DNA of 64,000 nucleotides from Pandoraea oxalativorans (lineage in GTDB: Bacteria; Pseudomonadota; Gammaproteobacteria; Burkholderiales; Burkholderiaceae). The DNA lies in assembly GCF_000972785.3 (NCBI RefSeq), contig NZ_CP011253.3, forward strand, positions 3,906,001 to 3,970,000, in the 5' to 3' direction. Below are positions 36,953 to 46,361 of this stretch, piece by piece; position 1 is the first letter of the stretch, and every line of letters starts with the position of its first letter. The translations under genes and the position numbers were made by a program. The notes under the pieces were generated by a model that searched no databases, was not told where the DNA came from, and saw nothing but the letters and a program-made list of their open reading frames with translations.

Positions 36953-36993
36953 AAAAAAACCCGTCGCGCCCTTTCAGGCACGACGGGTTTTTC
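36953..36993. terminator. Rho-independent terminator near the nrdR end
   Basis: AAAAAACCCGTCGCGCC pairs imperfectly with GGCACGACGGGTTTTT. It resembles the terminator at 32969-33004 in stem sequence. It lies downstream of nrdR (minus strand). Confidence 0.85.
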
Positions 36994-37074
36994 GTCATTC
37001 ATTCGACCGGCGGGACATTCCCCACCTAAGTCTGTCCGGCAGTCTTCAACGCGGGCAGCGTACGCCGCCCGTGT

Positions 37075-37557
37075 TCAGGCCACCGGCTTGCGCTTGGGCT
37101 TGACGTCCGGGCTGTCGATTTCCTCAAGGACATCGCGGAATTCCGCGATGTCTTCGAAGCTTCGATAAACCGACGCGAAGCGAATGTACGCAATCTTGTC
37201 CAACCGCTTCAACTCGCGCATCACCAGTTCGCCGATGCGCTGGCTGATCACTTCACGCTCCGCACCGGCCAGCAATTTGTACTCGATGCGTGCGATTGCG
37301 GCATCCATCGCTTCGGCACTGACGGGGCGCTTGCGAATCGCCAACTGCATACTGGCGCGCACTTTCGCGCGGTCGTACTCGGCGCGGCTGCCGTCTTTCT
37401 TGACGACGACCGGCATGGCGCGTTCGACACGCTCGTAAGTCGTGAAGCGCTTGTCGCACGACGGGCATTTCCGACGCCGCCGGATGGCGGCGCCGTCTTC
37501 CGCTTCACGCGAGTCGATGACTTGCGTGTCGTCGTGCCGGCAGAACGGGCAGCGCAT
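37075..37557 (-). CDS. nrdR: Transcriptional repressor NrdR
   Basis: This 160-residue repressor of ribonucleotide reductase genes has an N-terminal zinc ribbon ([17 protein letters not shown] and [16 protein letters not shown]), followed by an ATP-cone domain ([41 protein letters not shown]). It senses dATP/ATP and binds NrdR boxes. It starts 17 bp after glyA on the same strand, an arrangement common in beta-proteobacteria. Length is normal. Confidence 0.98.
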   Translation of the reverse strand: MRCPFCRHDDTQVIDSREAEDGAAIRRRRKCPSCDKRFTTYERVERAMPVVVKKDGSRAEYDRAKVRASMQLAIRKRPVSAEAMDAAIARIEYKLLAGAEREVISQRIGELVMRELKRLDKIAYIRFASVYRSFEDIAEFRDVLEEIDSPDVKPKRKPVA

Positions 37558-37574
37558 GCGTGCGACGCCGTGGC

Positions 37575-38822
37575 TTAGCCGTAGACCGGGAAACGCTTGG
37601 TCAACTCAGCCACTTGTGCACGCACGCGGGCCAGGTTTTCAGCGTCTTCCGGGTTGTCCAGCACGTCGGCGATCAGGTTGCCGACCAGCTCGGCTTCGGC
37701 TTCCTTGAAACCGCGCGTGGTCATGGCCGGCGAGCCCAGACGGACACCGCTGGTCACGAACGGCTTTTCCGGATCGTTCGGAATGGCGTTCTTGTTGACG
37801 GTGATGTGCGCTTCGCCCAGCGCGGCTTCGGCAGCCTTACCGGTGATGTTCTTGGCGCGCAGGTCGACCAGCATCACGTGCGATTCGGTACGGCCCGACA
37901 CGATACGCAGACCGCGCTTGACCAGCGTCTCGGCCATCACGCGCGCGTTCTTCGCGACTTGCTGTTGGTATTCCTTGAATTCCGGCGATGCGGCTTCCTT
38001 GAACGCGACGGCCTTACCGGCGATCACGTGCATGAGCGGACCACCCTGAATGCCCGGGAAGATGGCCGAGTTGATCGGCTTCTCGAACTCCGCCTTCATC
38101 AGGATCACGCCGCCGCGCGGGCCGCGCAGGCTCTTGTGCGTGGTCGTGGTGACGAAGTCGGCGTGCGGCACCGGGTTCGGGTACACACCTGCGGCGATCA
38201 GACCCGCGTAGTGCGCCATGTCGACCATGAAATAGGCGCCGACCGACTTCGCGATCTTAGCCATGCGTTCGAAATCGATCTTCAGGGCAAAGGCCGAGGC
38301 GCCTGCCACGATCATCTTCGGCTTGTGTTGTTGCGCCAGCTTCTCGGCAGCGTCGTAATCGATGTCTTCGGCTTCGTTCAGGCCGTAGCTCACGACGTTG
38401 AACCACTTGCCCGACATGTTGACCGGCGAACCGTGCGTGAGGTGACCGCCGTGCGCGAGGCTCATGCCCATGATCGTGTCGCCCGGCTTGAGCATGGCGA
38501 AGTACACGCCCTGGTTAGCCTGCGAGCCCGAGTTCGGCTGCACGTTGGCGGCTTCTGCGCCGAACAGCGCCTTCACGCGGTCGATCGCCAGTTGTTCGAC
38601 GACGTCGACATACTCGCAACCGCCGTAATAGCGCTTGCCCGGATAACCTTCCGCATACTTGTTGGTCAGTTGCGAACCCTGCGCTTCCATCACGGCCGGG
38701 CTGGTGTAGTTTTCCGACGCGATCAGTTCGATGTGATCTTCCTGACGCTGGTTTTCTTTCTGAATCGCGGCCCAGACGTCGGGATCGACGGAGGCAACGG
38801 TAGATTTCGATTTGTCGAACAT
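37575..38822 (-). CDS. glyA: Serine hydroxymethyltransferase
   Basis: This 415-residue PLP enzyme converts serine and tetrahydrofolate to glycine and 5,10-methylene-THF. The PLP-lysine motif [14 protein letters not shown] is at about residue 225, and the N-terminal substrate region [20 protein letters not shown] is present. The start [17 protein letters not shown] at 38822 gives standard length; the open frame continues upstream only through the leader RNA. A ZTP riboswitch occupies the leader, tying expression to the folate and purine state. Confidence 0.98.
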   Translation of the reverse strand: MFDKSKSTVASVDPDVWAAIQKENQRQEDHIELIASENYTSPAVMEAQGSQLTNKYAEGYPGKRYYGGCEYVDVVEQLAIDRVKALFGAEAANVQPNSGSQANQGVYFAMLKPGDTIMGMSLAHGGHLTHGSPVNMSGKWFNVVSYGLNEAEDIDYDAAEKLAQQHKPKMIVAGASAFALKIDFERMAKIAKSVGAYFMVDMAHYAGLIAAGVYPNPVPHADFVTTTTHKSLRGPRGGVILMKAEFEKPINSAIFPGIQGGPLMHVIAGKAVAFKEAASPEFKEYQQQVAKNARVMAETLVKRGLRIVSGRTESHVMLVDLRAKNITGKAAEAALGEAHITVNKNAIPNDPEKPFVTSGVRLGSPAMTTRGFKEAEAELVGNLIADVLDNPEDAENLARVRAQVAELTKRFPVYG

Positions 38823-38905
38823 GGCGGTTCCGTTGAGTTGAACAGATTTTCCGGGAGGGGGATGCTGCGGCGCGCCTTCCTTTGTGCTTCGGAAGACGAT
38901 AGACA

Positions 38906-38932
38906 GGGCAGCACCAACCATCACGGCTGCCC
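38906..38932 (-). promoter_or_regulatory. Possible expression-platform hairpin of the glyA riboswitch
   Basis: On the minus strand GGGCAGC and GCTGCCC form a perfect 7-bp stem. Its 5' arm overlaps the conserved 3' end of the ZTP aptamer (GCCTGGGCA), so formation of one would disfavour the other. A clear T run is missing, so the mechanism is uncertain. Confidence 0.5.
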
Positions 38933-39028
38933 AGGCGAACGGCAAATAAGACCCCGGCGCTTCCCGGTGGGTTGCTCCACCTCGGGCACACAAGGGTGTG
39001 GGCCCTAATCGCCAGTCACGCGGGGTTT
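38925..39028 (-). ncRNA. ZTP/ZMP (pfl) riboswitch upstream of glyA
   Basis: Read on the minus strand, the leader contains the conserved blocks of the pfl motif: CGTGACTGGCG at the 5' side, a variable hairpin, GGTGGAGCAACCCACCGGGAA(GCG), and the 3' block GCCGTTCGCCTGGGCA. ZTP riboswitches sense the purine intermediate AICAR (ZMP/ZTP), which builds up when 10-formyl-THF is short, and glyA is one of their standard targets. The aptamer ends about 100 bases before the glyA start. Confidence 0.9.
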
Positions 39029-39060
39029 GTGGCGTCGATAGTTTATGCGAGCTTGGGACG

Positions 39061-40080
39061 TTAGGCAACTGACCCGCCAACGCGCACCACCACCTTGCCG
39101 AACGCCCCGCGACGCAAGTGAGACAGCGCCTGTGCGGCGTCGGCAAAGTCGTAGACGGCATCCACCACCGGCGTGATGCCGTGGCGGTCGATCGTCGCAC
39201 TTAGCGCCTCCAGCCCCTGCCGGTGCCCCACCCCGATGCCCTGCACGTGCGCGCGCTTGAGCAGCATCGGATAGACCGGGATTTGCAGGAAATCCCCGCC
39301 CAGCGTGCCGATCACCGAGACTTTGCCGTTGGGCGCGAGCGCCGCCATCGTCTCGCGCATGTCGCCACCGGCCAGTTCCAGCACCTGTTCGACGCCCCGC
39401 CCTTCGGTGAGTCGACGGACTCCGTCCGCCCAACCTTCCCGGCGTTGGACACCGTACGTCACCCCCAGCGCTGCCGCGCGGGCCAGCTTTTCCTCGCTGC
39501 CGCTCACGACGACGGCCTTTGCTCCGTGCGCAAGCGCCAGTTGCGCGCCAAACAGTGCCACACCGCCGGTGCCGATGGACAGCACCGTCTCGCCGGGCGC
39601 AAGCTTGCGCCCGGTCGCGAACAGCGCGAACCAGGCGGTAAGCCCCGCACACGTCAGCGTCGATGCGGCCACATCGTCCAGCGTGGACGGCGCACGCACC
39701 AGCGCCGCCTCGTCGAATACGGCGTACTCCCGAAGCACACCCTGCAAGGTGCCGCCGAAGATCTGCAAACCGGCCGGCGCCAGTTCCCCCTCGTGCCAGC
39801 GATCCCAGAACGTGTTGATGACGCGCTCGCCCACGCTCACGCGCGTTACACCCTCGCCTACGGTCACCACTTCACCCGCCATGTCCGAGCCGGGCACGAA
39901 CGGGAACGTCACCGGCAATCCCATGCCGGTGTCGATCATGAGGGCGTCGCGATAATTGAGCGACACTGCGCTCACTTTCACGAGCACTTCACCCGGCCCG
40001 GGTGTCGGGACTTCAACGCTCGCCAATTTGAGCGAGGCTTCGCCTAGCGTCGTCATTTGCCATTGCTGCATCGTTGTCAT
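39061..40080 (-). CDS. Zinc-independent MDR-family quinone oxidoreductase / alcohol-dehydrogenase-like protein
   Basis: This 339-residue medium-chain dehydrogenase/reductase has the Rossmann region [20 protein letters not shown]. Where zinc alcohol dehydrogenases have the catalytic Cys (GxCGTD), this protein has [11 protein letters not shown], typical of quinone-oxidoreductase-like members that do not use zinc. NADPH-dependent reduction of a quinone or enone is the likely chemistry. GAGGAA precedes ATG 40080. It is divergent from a LysR gene that probably controls it. Confidence 0.88.
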   Translation of the reverse strand: MTTMQQWQMTTLGEASLKLASVEVPTPGPGEVLVKVSAVSLNYRDALMIDTGMGLPVTFPFVPGSDMAGEVVTVGEGVTRVSVGERVINTFWDRWHEGELAPAGLQIFGGTLQGVLREYAVFDEAALVRAPSTLDDVAASTLTCAGLTAWFALFATGRKLAPGETVLSIGTGGVALFGAQLALAHGAKAVVVSGSEEKLARAAALGVTYGVQRREGWADGVRRLTEGRGVEQVLELAGGDMRETMAALAPNGKVSVIGTLGGDFLQIPVYPMLLKRAHVQGIGVGHRQGLEALSATIDRHGITPVVDAVYDFADAAQALSHLRRGAFGKVVVRVGGSVA

Positions 40081-40200
40081 TGCCAATTTCCTCGTCGACG
40101 TTTTCAAAACGGATATCCCGACAGGCCGGGTGGACAAGGATCAGCTTATTGGAGAATACTTCGCGGCAGTGATGGCAATTTCTCTACTGATTGGCGACTT

Positions 40201-41133
40201 ATGAGAACCAATGAGACTTACACGCCCGACCGCCTTTCGGGCATCTCGGCGTTCGTCGCGGCGGTCGACGCCGGGAGCTTTGCGGGCGCGGCCGAACGGT
40301 TGCATCTCACCCGCTCGGCGGTCGCCAAACGCATCGGCCGACTGGAGGCGCGGCTGGGCGTACGCCTGTTCCACCGCACCACCCGCAGCCAGCACCTCAC
40401 CGGCGAAGGGCAAACGTTTTATCAGCGTTGCACGAAGGTGCTGACGGAATTGTCCGAGGCGGAGGACGAACTGAGCGCCGGGTCGCAGACGCCGATGGGC
40501 AAGCTGCGCGTGACGATGCCGGTGCACATCGGACGCCAGTGCATCGCGCCGGTCTTGCTGGCGCTGGCGAAGGCGCATCCGCAGTTGCGTCTCGAGATGG
40601 CGTTCAGCGACAGCCGTATCGATCTGGTGGAGGAAGGCTACGATCTGGCCGTGCGCAGCGGACGGCTCGACGATACGCCCGGACTCAAGGCGCGCGCCCT
40701 TGGCGAGCAAACGATGATGCTATGCGCGTCCCCTGCCTATCTGGCGGCGTACGGCACACCGCAGACGGTTGACGATCTCGCCGCACACGAATGTCTGATG
40801 TACGGACGTGCGGGCAATCTGTATCGATGGCCCACGCCGATGATGCCCGCCGACGGCCCGCATCGCCTTCCGCGCTTCATCCTCGACGATCTGATCGCGC
40901 TCGTGGACGCCGCCGAACAGGGGCTCGGCATCGCTTGCATGCCGCACTGGGTCATCATGCGCGCGATCGCCGACGGCACGCTGGTGCGCTTGCTGCCGCA
41001 GATTCGCACGCCCGGCACCCCGTTGCATCTGGTCTGGCCCGACACGCGGCATCCGTCTCCCAAGCTGCGCGCCGCCATCGACACGCTCGTGAGTGCGGCA
41101 CCGGCATTGCTGGGGATGCCGCCGACGGCATGA
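40201..41133 (+). CDS. LysR-family transcriptional regulator
   Basis: This 310-residue regulator has an HTH in FVAAVDAGSFAGAAERLHLT and SAVAKRIGRLEARLG, then an effector domain from about residue 97 (GKLRVTMPVHIGRQC). It belongs to the single-HTH AaeR/DmlR-like branch that often controls one adjacent divergent gene, here the quinone oxidoreductase across a 120-bp gap. ATG 40201 fits the usual N-terminus. Confidence 0.92.
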   Translation: MRTNETYTPDRLSGISAFVAAVDAGSFAGAAERLHLTRSAVAKRIGRLEARLGVRLFHRTTRSQHLTGEGQTFYQRCTKVLTELSEAEDELSAGSQTPMGKLRVTMPVHIGRQCIAPVLLALAKAHPQLRLEMAFSDSRIDLVEEGYDLAVRSGRLDDTPGLKARALGEQTMMLCASPAYLAAYGTPQTVDDLAAHECLMYGRAGNLYRWPTPMMPADGPHRLPRFILDDLIALVDAAEQGLGIACMPHWVIMRAIADGTLVRLLPQIRTPGTPLHLVWPDTRHPSPKLRAAIDTLVSAAPALLGMPPTA

Positions 41134-41182
41134 GGGTCGGATGACGATCAGACGACGAAGCGTCCGACGCCACCGTCTGCGA

Positions 41183-42517
41183 TCAACGTTGCCACACACA
41201 CAGGAACGGCGCTTGTCGAGCGTCAACCGCCCTCGCACGCATGTCGTACCTGTGCGCCCAGGTTTGCGCAGCCCCTGTGCCGCCAAGGCGTTCTACCAGG
41301 TCATCGCGTCGTGCCAGCAGCCGGGGCACGAGCGCGTCCGGTTCGCAGCACGCAGCGGCAGCGCCGGGTGAAGCACCGCACGCCGCGTCCCCGGCCCGCG
41401 CCACGGCATGGGCGCTTTGCGCCCACGGCCGAATGGCTTGCGCAGAAATCCGCCCCAACCGGTAGGCCATTTCGGCCGCCAGCGCACGCACACCGACCGG
41501 GTTCTTCAACTCGTCGTGCACCGTCTTGCTCGACGCCTCGCACGCGAGTCCCTTCAGACGACGGACAAAGGGTGCGCAACGATCGCCATAGGGAAATTGA
41601 GAGAGATCCGCGAGCGCGTCTGGTGCAAGCATGGCAGCGAAGTCTGCCGCGTCGAAGTCGAGCGACATCGCGTACGGCAAGTCGTTCTTGTCCCGCCAGA
41701 CGCCTACGTTCTCCATGAAGGCGTTGCACATCTCCCGGTTGCCGAGCCAGAGGGCGGCAACGTAGTGACGTTCGAGCGCACATTGATAGACATCCGGCAA
41801 CGCGTGACAAAGTCGATGCCGCATGACGTTGCGACGCGCCAGTGCATCGGCATACGCCTTCGCCGCCTCGCCGCTCAGCGCATGAAACGGCACGCCGTTG
41901 GATGCCATGAGTCGCGCCATCTGCCGCCCTGCCGCCATCGCTTCGTCCCTCGCCCGTCGCAGCCCGGAGATGTCGCCCCCGTCGGGTCCATCGGGACCGG
42001 TTGCCCCCTCGAAGACACGCCACGCGTCGTCGCTCTCCAGCCAGTCACCGAGATCCTGATAGCGGGACAGAAACGTCGTTGCCAGATAGACGCGCGTCGG
42101 GTCGCGCTTCCCGTCGAACGCCTGCGAACATCCGCGCACCAGCACAGCCGTCGGCGTCGCCAGTCCCACCGCGCCGAAGAGCCGCGACGCGAGCCATGCC
42201 TGCGCAGCATGCCCTGCGCTCGGGCACGCCTTGACGACGTACTGAGGCATATCCGCGTGCGGCGTGAGCGACATGCGGATGGCCACACCCGTGCTGCCCA
42301 TCGGCATGGCCTTGGTCACGCGCGTGGCGTTGGAGAAATCGTGGGGACCGATGTCCGGCAGCGACGCACCACTTCCGTCGTGCCCGATGACCGCGCCGAA
42401 GATGCCCTGCGGCCCGGCTTCCGGCAATAAGCCTGTGTGCCCGGTGGCATCGCCCGTGAGCCTGTCGTGGCAGTGGTGACCGATGTCACTGTGAACGAGG
42501 AAAGTGTTGACCTGCAT
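41183..42517 (-). CDS. Unrecognised 444-residue protein with kinase-like motifs
   Basis: I do not recognise this protein by family. The N-terminus MQVNTFLVHSDIGHHCHD follows a GGGAG site. Around residues 85-110 a beta strand with Lys (MPQYVVKACPS) precedes a helix with AAQAWLASRLFGAVGLATP. Near residue 290 the segment LGNREMCNAFMENVGV is followed by LPYAMSLDFDAADFA. This order (strand Lys, then G-N-R-x-x-N-x-x-x-x-N, then DFD) resembles PI3/4-kinase-like and HipA-like folds. No signal peptide or membrane segment is seen. It could be a type III effector-like kinase, but this rests only on short motifs. Confidence 0.6.
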   Translation of the reverse strand: MQVNTFLVHSDIGHHCHDRLTGDATGHTGLLPEAGPQGIFGAVIGHDGSGASLPDIGPHDFSNATRVTKAMPMGSTGVAIRMSLTPHADMPQYVVKACPSAGHAAQAWLASRLFGAVGLATPTAVLVRGCSQAFDGKRDPTRVYLATTFLSRYQDLGDWLESDDAWRVFEGATGPDGPDGGDISGLRRARDEAMAAGRQMARLMASNGVPFHALSGEAAKAYADALARRNVMRHRLCHALPDVYQCALERHYVAALWLGNREMCNAFMENVGVWRDKNDLPYAMSLDFDAADFAAMLAPDALADLSQFPYGDRCAPFVRRLKGLACEASSKTVHDELKNPVGVRALAAEMAYRLGRISAQAIRPWAQSAHAVARAGDAACGASPGAAAACCEPDALVPRLLARRDDLVERLGGTGAAQTWAHRYDMRARAVDARQAPFLCVWQR

Positions 42518-42735
42518 CGCGACGCTCCCTGGTCGTTGCAGGGGGCCGTGACGTGTGCGGACGCCGGCCTCCCCGGTTGAGACCGGCAATCTTGCTGCGG
42601 CGTCGGGCAGCCAGCTTTCGAAAATGAGGCAAGTTCGGACGAATCCGCCGCGCGTCTGCGGCAACGGCCGCAGCGGCGGCGACGTCCGATAGCAGGTCCT
42701 GGTTAGGGCTGCTTCAGGGCTGCTTTAAGGCGGCT

Positions 42736-43317
42736 TTACAGCTCGATTTTCGTGCCGAGCACAGCGAGGAACTGCGCGATCCACGCGGGGTGCGCGGGCC
42801 ACGCCGGGGCGGTGACGAGTTTGCCGTCGGTATGGGCGTCGTCGATGGCGATCTCCATGTACTTCCCGCCAGCCAGACGCACTTCCGGCGCACACGCAGG
42901 ATATGCCGAGCACTCGCGCCCTTCGATCACACCGGCCGCCGCGAGCAACTGCGCGCCGTGACAGATCGCGGCAATCGGCTTGTCGTTCTCGGCGAAGTGA
43001 CGCACGGCGGCGAGCACCTGTTCGTTCAACCGCAGATACTCGGGGGCGCGGCCGCCGGGGATCACCAGCGCATCGAAGTCCGCGGGCGAGAGGCCGTCGA
43101 AAGTCGCGTTGAGCGTGAAGTCGTGACCGCGTTTCTCGCTGTAGGTCTGGTCGCCCTCGAAATCGTGAATCGCGGTACGCACCTTGTCGCCCGCCTTCTT
43201 GCCTGGGCAGACGACTTCCACGCGATGCCCGACGGCCATCAGCGCCTGCACCGGCACCATCAGCTCGTAGTCTTCGACGTAATCGCCCGCCAACACCAGA
43301 ATCCGCTTCTTGCCCAT
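42736..43317 (-). CDS. DJ-1/PfpI-family protein (class I glutamine amidotransferase-like)
   Basis: This 193-residue protein has the nucleophile elbow [17 protein letters not shown], with the conserved Cys followed by His, and an early Glu in [13 protein letters not shown]. Family members are proteases, chaperones, glyoxalase III or protein deglycases; the exact one cannot be chosen. It lies after the box operon on the same strand but is separated from boxA by a terminator, so it is an independent unit. GGAGA precedes the start. Confidence 0.9.
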   Translation of the reverse strand: MGKKRILVLAGDYVEDYELMVPVQALMAVGHRVEVVCPGKKAGDKVRTAIHDFEGDQTYSEKRGHDFTLNATFDGLSPADFDALVIPGGRAPEYLRLNEQVLAAVRHFAENDKPIAAICHGAQLLAAAGVIEGRECSAYPACAPEVRLAGGKYMEIAIDDAHTDGKLVTAPAWPAHPAWIAQFLAVLGTKIEL

Positions 43318-43413
43318 GTGACTCTCCGTCAGAGAAAAAATGGAAGGGAAACAGCCCCTCCATGTTACTCAATTCCAGTGACGCACTTGAGACAGCATCG
43401 AACCGCATCAGAC

Positions 43414-43446
43414 AAAAAAAAACCGCGTGCCGAAACACGCGGTGTT
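43414..43446 (-). terminator. Rho-independent terminator downstream of boxA
   Basis: On the minus strand AACACCGCGTG-TTTCGG-CACGCGGTT is followed by a long T run. It lies about 80 bp after the boxA stop and ends the boxCBA transcript. Confidence 0.88.
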
Positions 43447-43525
43447 AAGTCGGCGCAAAACGCCGTCGGTCAATCGTGGGGCCTCCGCTTCGCGAAGTGC
43501 GGTGTAATGCCGCGCGCCTGAGTCG

Positions 43526-44791
43526 TCAATAAGTTTCCAGATGCAGACGCCCTTCCGTCTTCATCCGCTGCCAGAGCGTCTGCCAGTCGAGACCTGCGTC
43601 ACCGGCAATGGTCTGCAACACCTGAAGCACGCCGTCCTCCATCCCCTTCAGCCCGCAGACATAGATGTACGTATGCTCATGCCGCAGCAGCGCCGCCACA
43701 TCGGCCGCCCGCTCGCGCATCGCATCCTGCACGTAGCGCTTGGGGCTTCCCGGCGTGCGCGAGAACGCGAGATTGGTATCGATGAAATCCTTCGGCAGAT
43801 TGAGCAGCGGACCGAAGTACGGCAACTCGCCTTGCGTGCGCGCACCAAAGAACAGCATCAGCTTGCCGGTCGCCCCTTTCATGCGGCGACGACGGCGGTA
43901 TTCGGTCATCGCGCGCATCGGTGCAGCGCCCGTCCCGGTACAGATCATCAGAAGACGCGAGTCGGCGTGGTTCGGCATCAGGAACGTGCTGCCGAACGGT
44001 CCCATCACGTTGACCACGTCACCCTTCTTCAGGTCGCACAGATAGTTCGAGCACACACCACCGACAGCCTGCCCTTGATGGTCCTTCGTCACGCGCTTCA
44101 CCGTGAGCGCCAGATTGTTGTATCCCGGACGCTCCCCATCGCGCGGCGACGCAATCGAATACTGGCGCGCATGGTGTGCACGCCCGTCCGCCGTCGTGCC
44201 CGGCGGGATGATGCCGATCGACTGCCCTTCGAGCACCGGGAACGGTTGCTTGCCGAAATCGAGCACGATGTGATGAATGTCGCTCTCGGTACTCGCATCC
44301 GTCACGCGATAGTTGCCGACCACGGTGGCCTGCACCGGGGCCTTGTGGTTATAGAGGTTGACGTAAGGCTTCGCAGCGGACCACGGCGGCACGACCGAGC
44401 CGCGCACCAGATCCGAGCCACCGATGACGGGTTCCGACGCATCGGCGGACGCACCAGACGCACCGCCAGCCGCGCCCTCCGCCGCCTCACCGATCGTGCC
44501 CTGCCCGGCGAGCGCATCGTCCTGCACGGGGAGTTCGTCCCACGTGAGCTGGTCCTCGACGGCGTAGGCCTCGGCTTTGAGCACGTCGCGCCAGTTGTCG
44601 ATGGCCCCCGTCGGGCACGGCGAGATACACGCCATGCATCCATTGCACGTGTCCGCGCGCACGACGTAATTGTTCTCGTCATGCGTGATCGCGTCGATCG
44701 GACACGTCTCCTCGCAGGTGTTGCAGCGAATGCAGATCTCCGGATCGATCAGATGCTGCTTCAGGACTTCGACCGGAACGGGGCCGTTCAT
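43526..44791 (-). CDS. boxA: Benzoyl-CoA 2,3-epoxidase reductase component BoxA
   Basis: This 421-residue reductase passes electrons from NADPH to the epoxidase BoxB. The N-terminus has two 4Fe-4S motifs, [12 protein letters not shown] and [14 protein letters not shown]. After a variable linker rich in Ala and Gly, the FAD/NADPH reductase domain follows ([33 protein letters not shown]). The ATG at 44791 follows AAGGAGA and puts the ferredoxin domain at residue 15 onward. It is the third gene of boxCBA. Confidence 0.97.
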   Translation of the reverse strand: MNGPVPVEVLKQHLIDPEICIRCNTCEETCPIDAITHDENNYVVRADTCNGCMACISPCPTGAIDNWRDVLKAEAYAVEDQLTWDELPVQDDALAGQGTIGEAAEGAAGGASGASADASEPVIGGSDLVRGSVVPPWSAAKPYVNLYNHKAPVQATVVGNYRVTDASTESDIHHIVLDFGKQPFPVLEGQSIGIIPPGTTADGRAHHARQYSIASPRDGERPGYNNLALTVKRVTKDHQGQAVGGVCSNYLCDLKKGDVVNVMGPFGSTFLMPNHADSRLLMICTGTGAAPMRAMTEYRRRRRMKGATGKLMLFFGARTQGELPYFGPLLNLPKDFIDTNLAFSRTPGSPKRYVQDAMRERAADVAALLRHEHTYIYVCGLKGMEDGVLQVLQTIAGDAGLDWQTLWQRMKTEGRLHLETY

Positions 44792-44848
44792 GATGCTGTC
44801 TCCTTGTGGGGATGGCTCTTGCGGCCTTTCCAATGACTTGGCAATGAC

Positions 44849-46276
44849 TTAGTTGAAACGCACGTACTCGAAATCGATGGGCTGACGATTGATGCCCAGC
44901 GGAGGCGGCGCAATCCAGTTGGCGAACTTGCCCGGCTCCGTCACACGGCCCATGAGCGACGCCACATACGCACGGTCTTCCGACGTCGGCAGCCATTCGC
45001 GCTCATGCGCGGCCCACTCCGTCTCGCTCACCACACGACCGTCCGGCGACACGCGCACGCCCGCAAACGTACCGATCTGACGATTGAACGCCTTGTGCGG
45101 CACCGTCAGACGGAAGTCGATCCCGGCCTTCTCCAGCACCTTGTTCCAGCGATTCACACCGGCGACCGAATCCTTGATGTAGTCGTCGCGCAGCACTTCG
45201 TTCATCGCGTTGAGCATCGGCACTTCGCGCTCCACGAGCTTGCCGTTGTCGACATCGAGCAGACGGTACATCTGACCGTTCAGTTGATGATCGTCGTCGC
45301 GCTTGCTCTCTTCGTAGCGCCCCTTGAGGCCCGAGCTATAAAAGATCGCCGCGTTCGACGACTGGTCCGCGCCGAACAGATCGATCGTCACGGAGTAATG
45401 GAAGTTGATGTAGCGCTGGATGGTCGGCAGATCGATGACGCCCGCCGCGCGCAGCTTCGAGACGTCGTCCGTTTTCAGTTCGTTCATCACCTGCGCCGTG
45501 CGGGCGATCACACGAGACACGCCCGACTCACCCACGAACATGTGGTGCGCTTCTTCCGTGAGCATGAACTTGGTGGTGCGTGCGAGCGGATCGAAGCCCG
45601 ACTCGGCCAGCGCGGACAACTGGAACTTGCCGTCGCGGTCGGTGAAGTACGTAAACATGTAGAACGCGAGCCAGTCCGGCGTCTTCTCGTTGAATGCACC
45701 GAGAATGCGGGGATTGTCCTCGTCGCCCGAGCGGCGGCCGAGCAGCGCTTCGGCTTCTTCACGGCCGTCGCGGCCGAAGTAGCGATGCAGCAGGTAGACC
45801 ATCGCCCACAGGTGGCGGCCTTCTTCCACGTTCACCTGAAACAGGTTGCGCAGGTCGTACATCGAGGGGGCGGTCAGCCCGAGGTGACGCTGCTGTTCCA
45901 CCGACGCCGGTTCCGTGTCGCCCTGCGTGACGATGATGCGGCGCAGGTTCGCGCGATGCTCGCCCGGCACTTCCTGCCAGGCGGCTTCGCCCTTGTGCTC
46001 GCCGAAGTGGATCTTGCGATCCGACTCGCCCGGCGTGAGGAAGATGCCCCAGCGATAGTCCGGCATCTTCACGTGATCGAAGTGCGCCCAGCCGCTCGGA
46101 TCGACGCTCACGGCCGTGCGCAGATAGACGTCGAAACCATGCGAGCCCTCGGGTCCCATGTCGCCCCACCAGGACAGAAAGTTCGGCTGCCATTGTTCGA
46201 GCGCGCGTTGCAGCGTGCGGTCGTCCGACAGGTTGACGTTGTTGGGGATCTTCTCGCTGTAGTTGATCGAAGCCAT
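44849..46276 (-). CDS. boxB: Benzoyl-CoA 2,3-epoxidase BoxB
   Basis: This 475-residue di-iron oxygenase turns benzoyl-CoA, O2 and NADPH into 2,3-epoxybenzoyl-CoA. Ferritin-like iron-binding segments are seen: VNVEEGRHLWAMVYLL (Glu and His), FMLTEEAHHMFVGESG (Glu, Glu, His), and AFYMFTYFTDRDGKF with an Asp. Length matches BoxB. It lies between boxC and boxA, about 57 bp from boxA. Confidence 0.97.
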   Translation of the reverse strand: MASINYSEKIPNNVNLSDDRTLQRALEQWQPNFLSWWGDMGPEGSHGFDVYLRTAVSVDPSGWAHFDHVKMPDYRWGIFLTPGESDRKIHFGEHKGEAAWQEVPGEHRANLRRIIVTQGDTEPASVEQQRHLGLTAPSMYDLRNLFQVNVEEGRHLWAMVYLLHRYFGRDGREEAEALLGRRSGDEDNPRILGAFNEKTPDWLAFYMFTYFTDRDGKFQLSALAESGFDPLARTTKFMLTEEAHHMFVGESGVSRVIARTAQVMNELKTDDVSKLRAAGVIDLPTIQRYINFHYSVTIDLFGADQSSNAAIFYSSGLKGRYEESKRDDDHQLNGQMYRLLDVDNGKLVEREVPMLNAMNEVLRDDYIKDSVAGVNRWNKVLEKAGIDFRLTVPHKAFNRQIGTFAGVRVSPDGRVVSETEWAAHEREWLPTSEDRAYVASLMGRVTEPGKFANWIAPPPLGINRQPIDFEYVRFN

Positions 46277-46361
46277 CGTGGGAATCCTCGTGTCTCGTCC
46301 GTGTTCTATGGAAACGTTTGATCGGGTTCGGGCGCGGCTGTCGCCGCACCCTGTGCATTCG

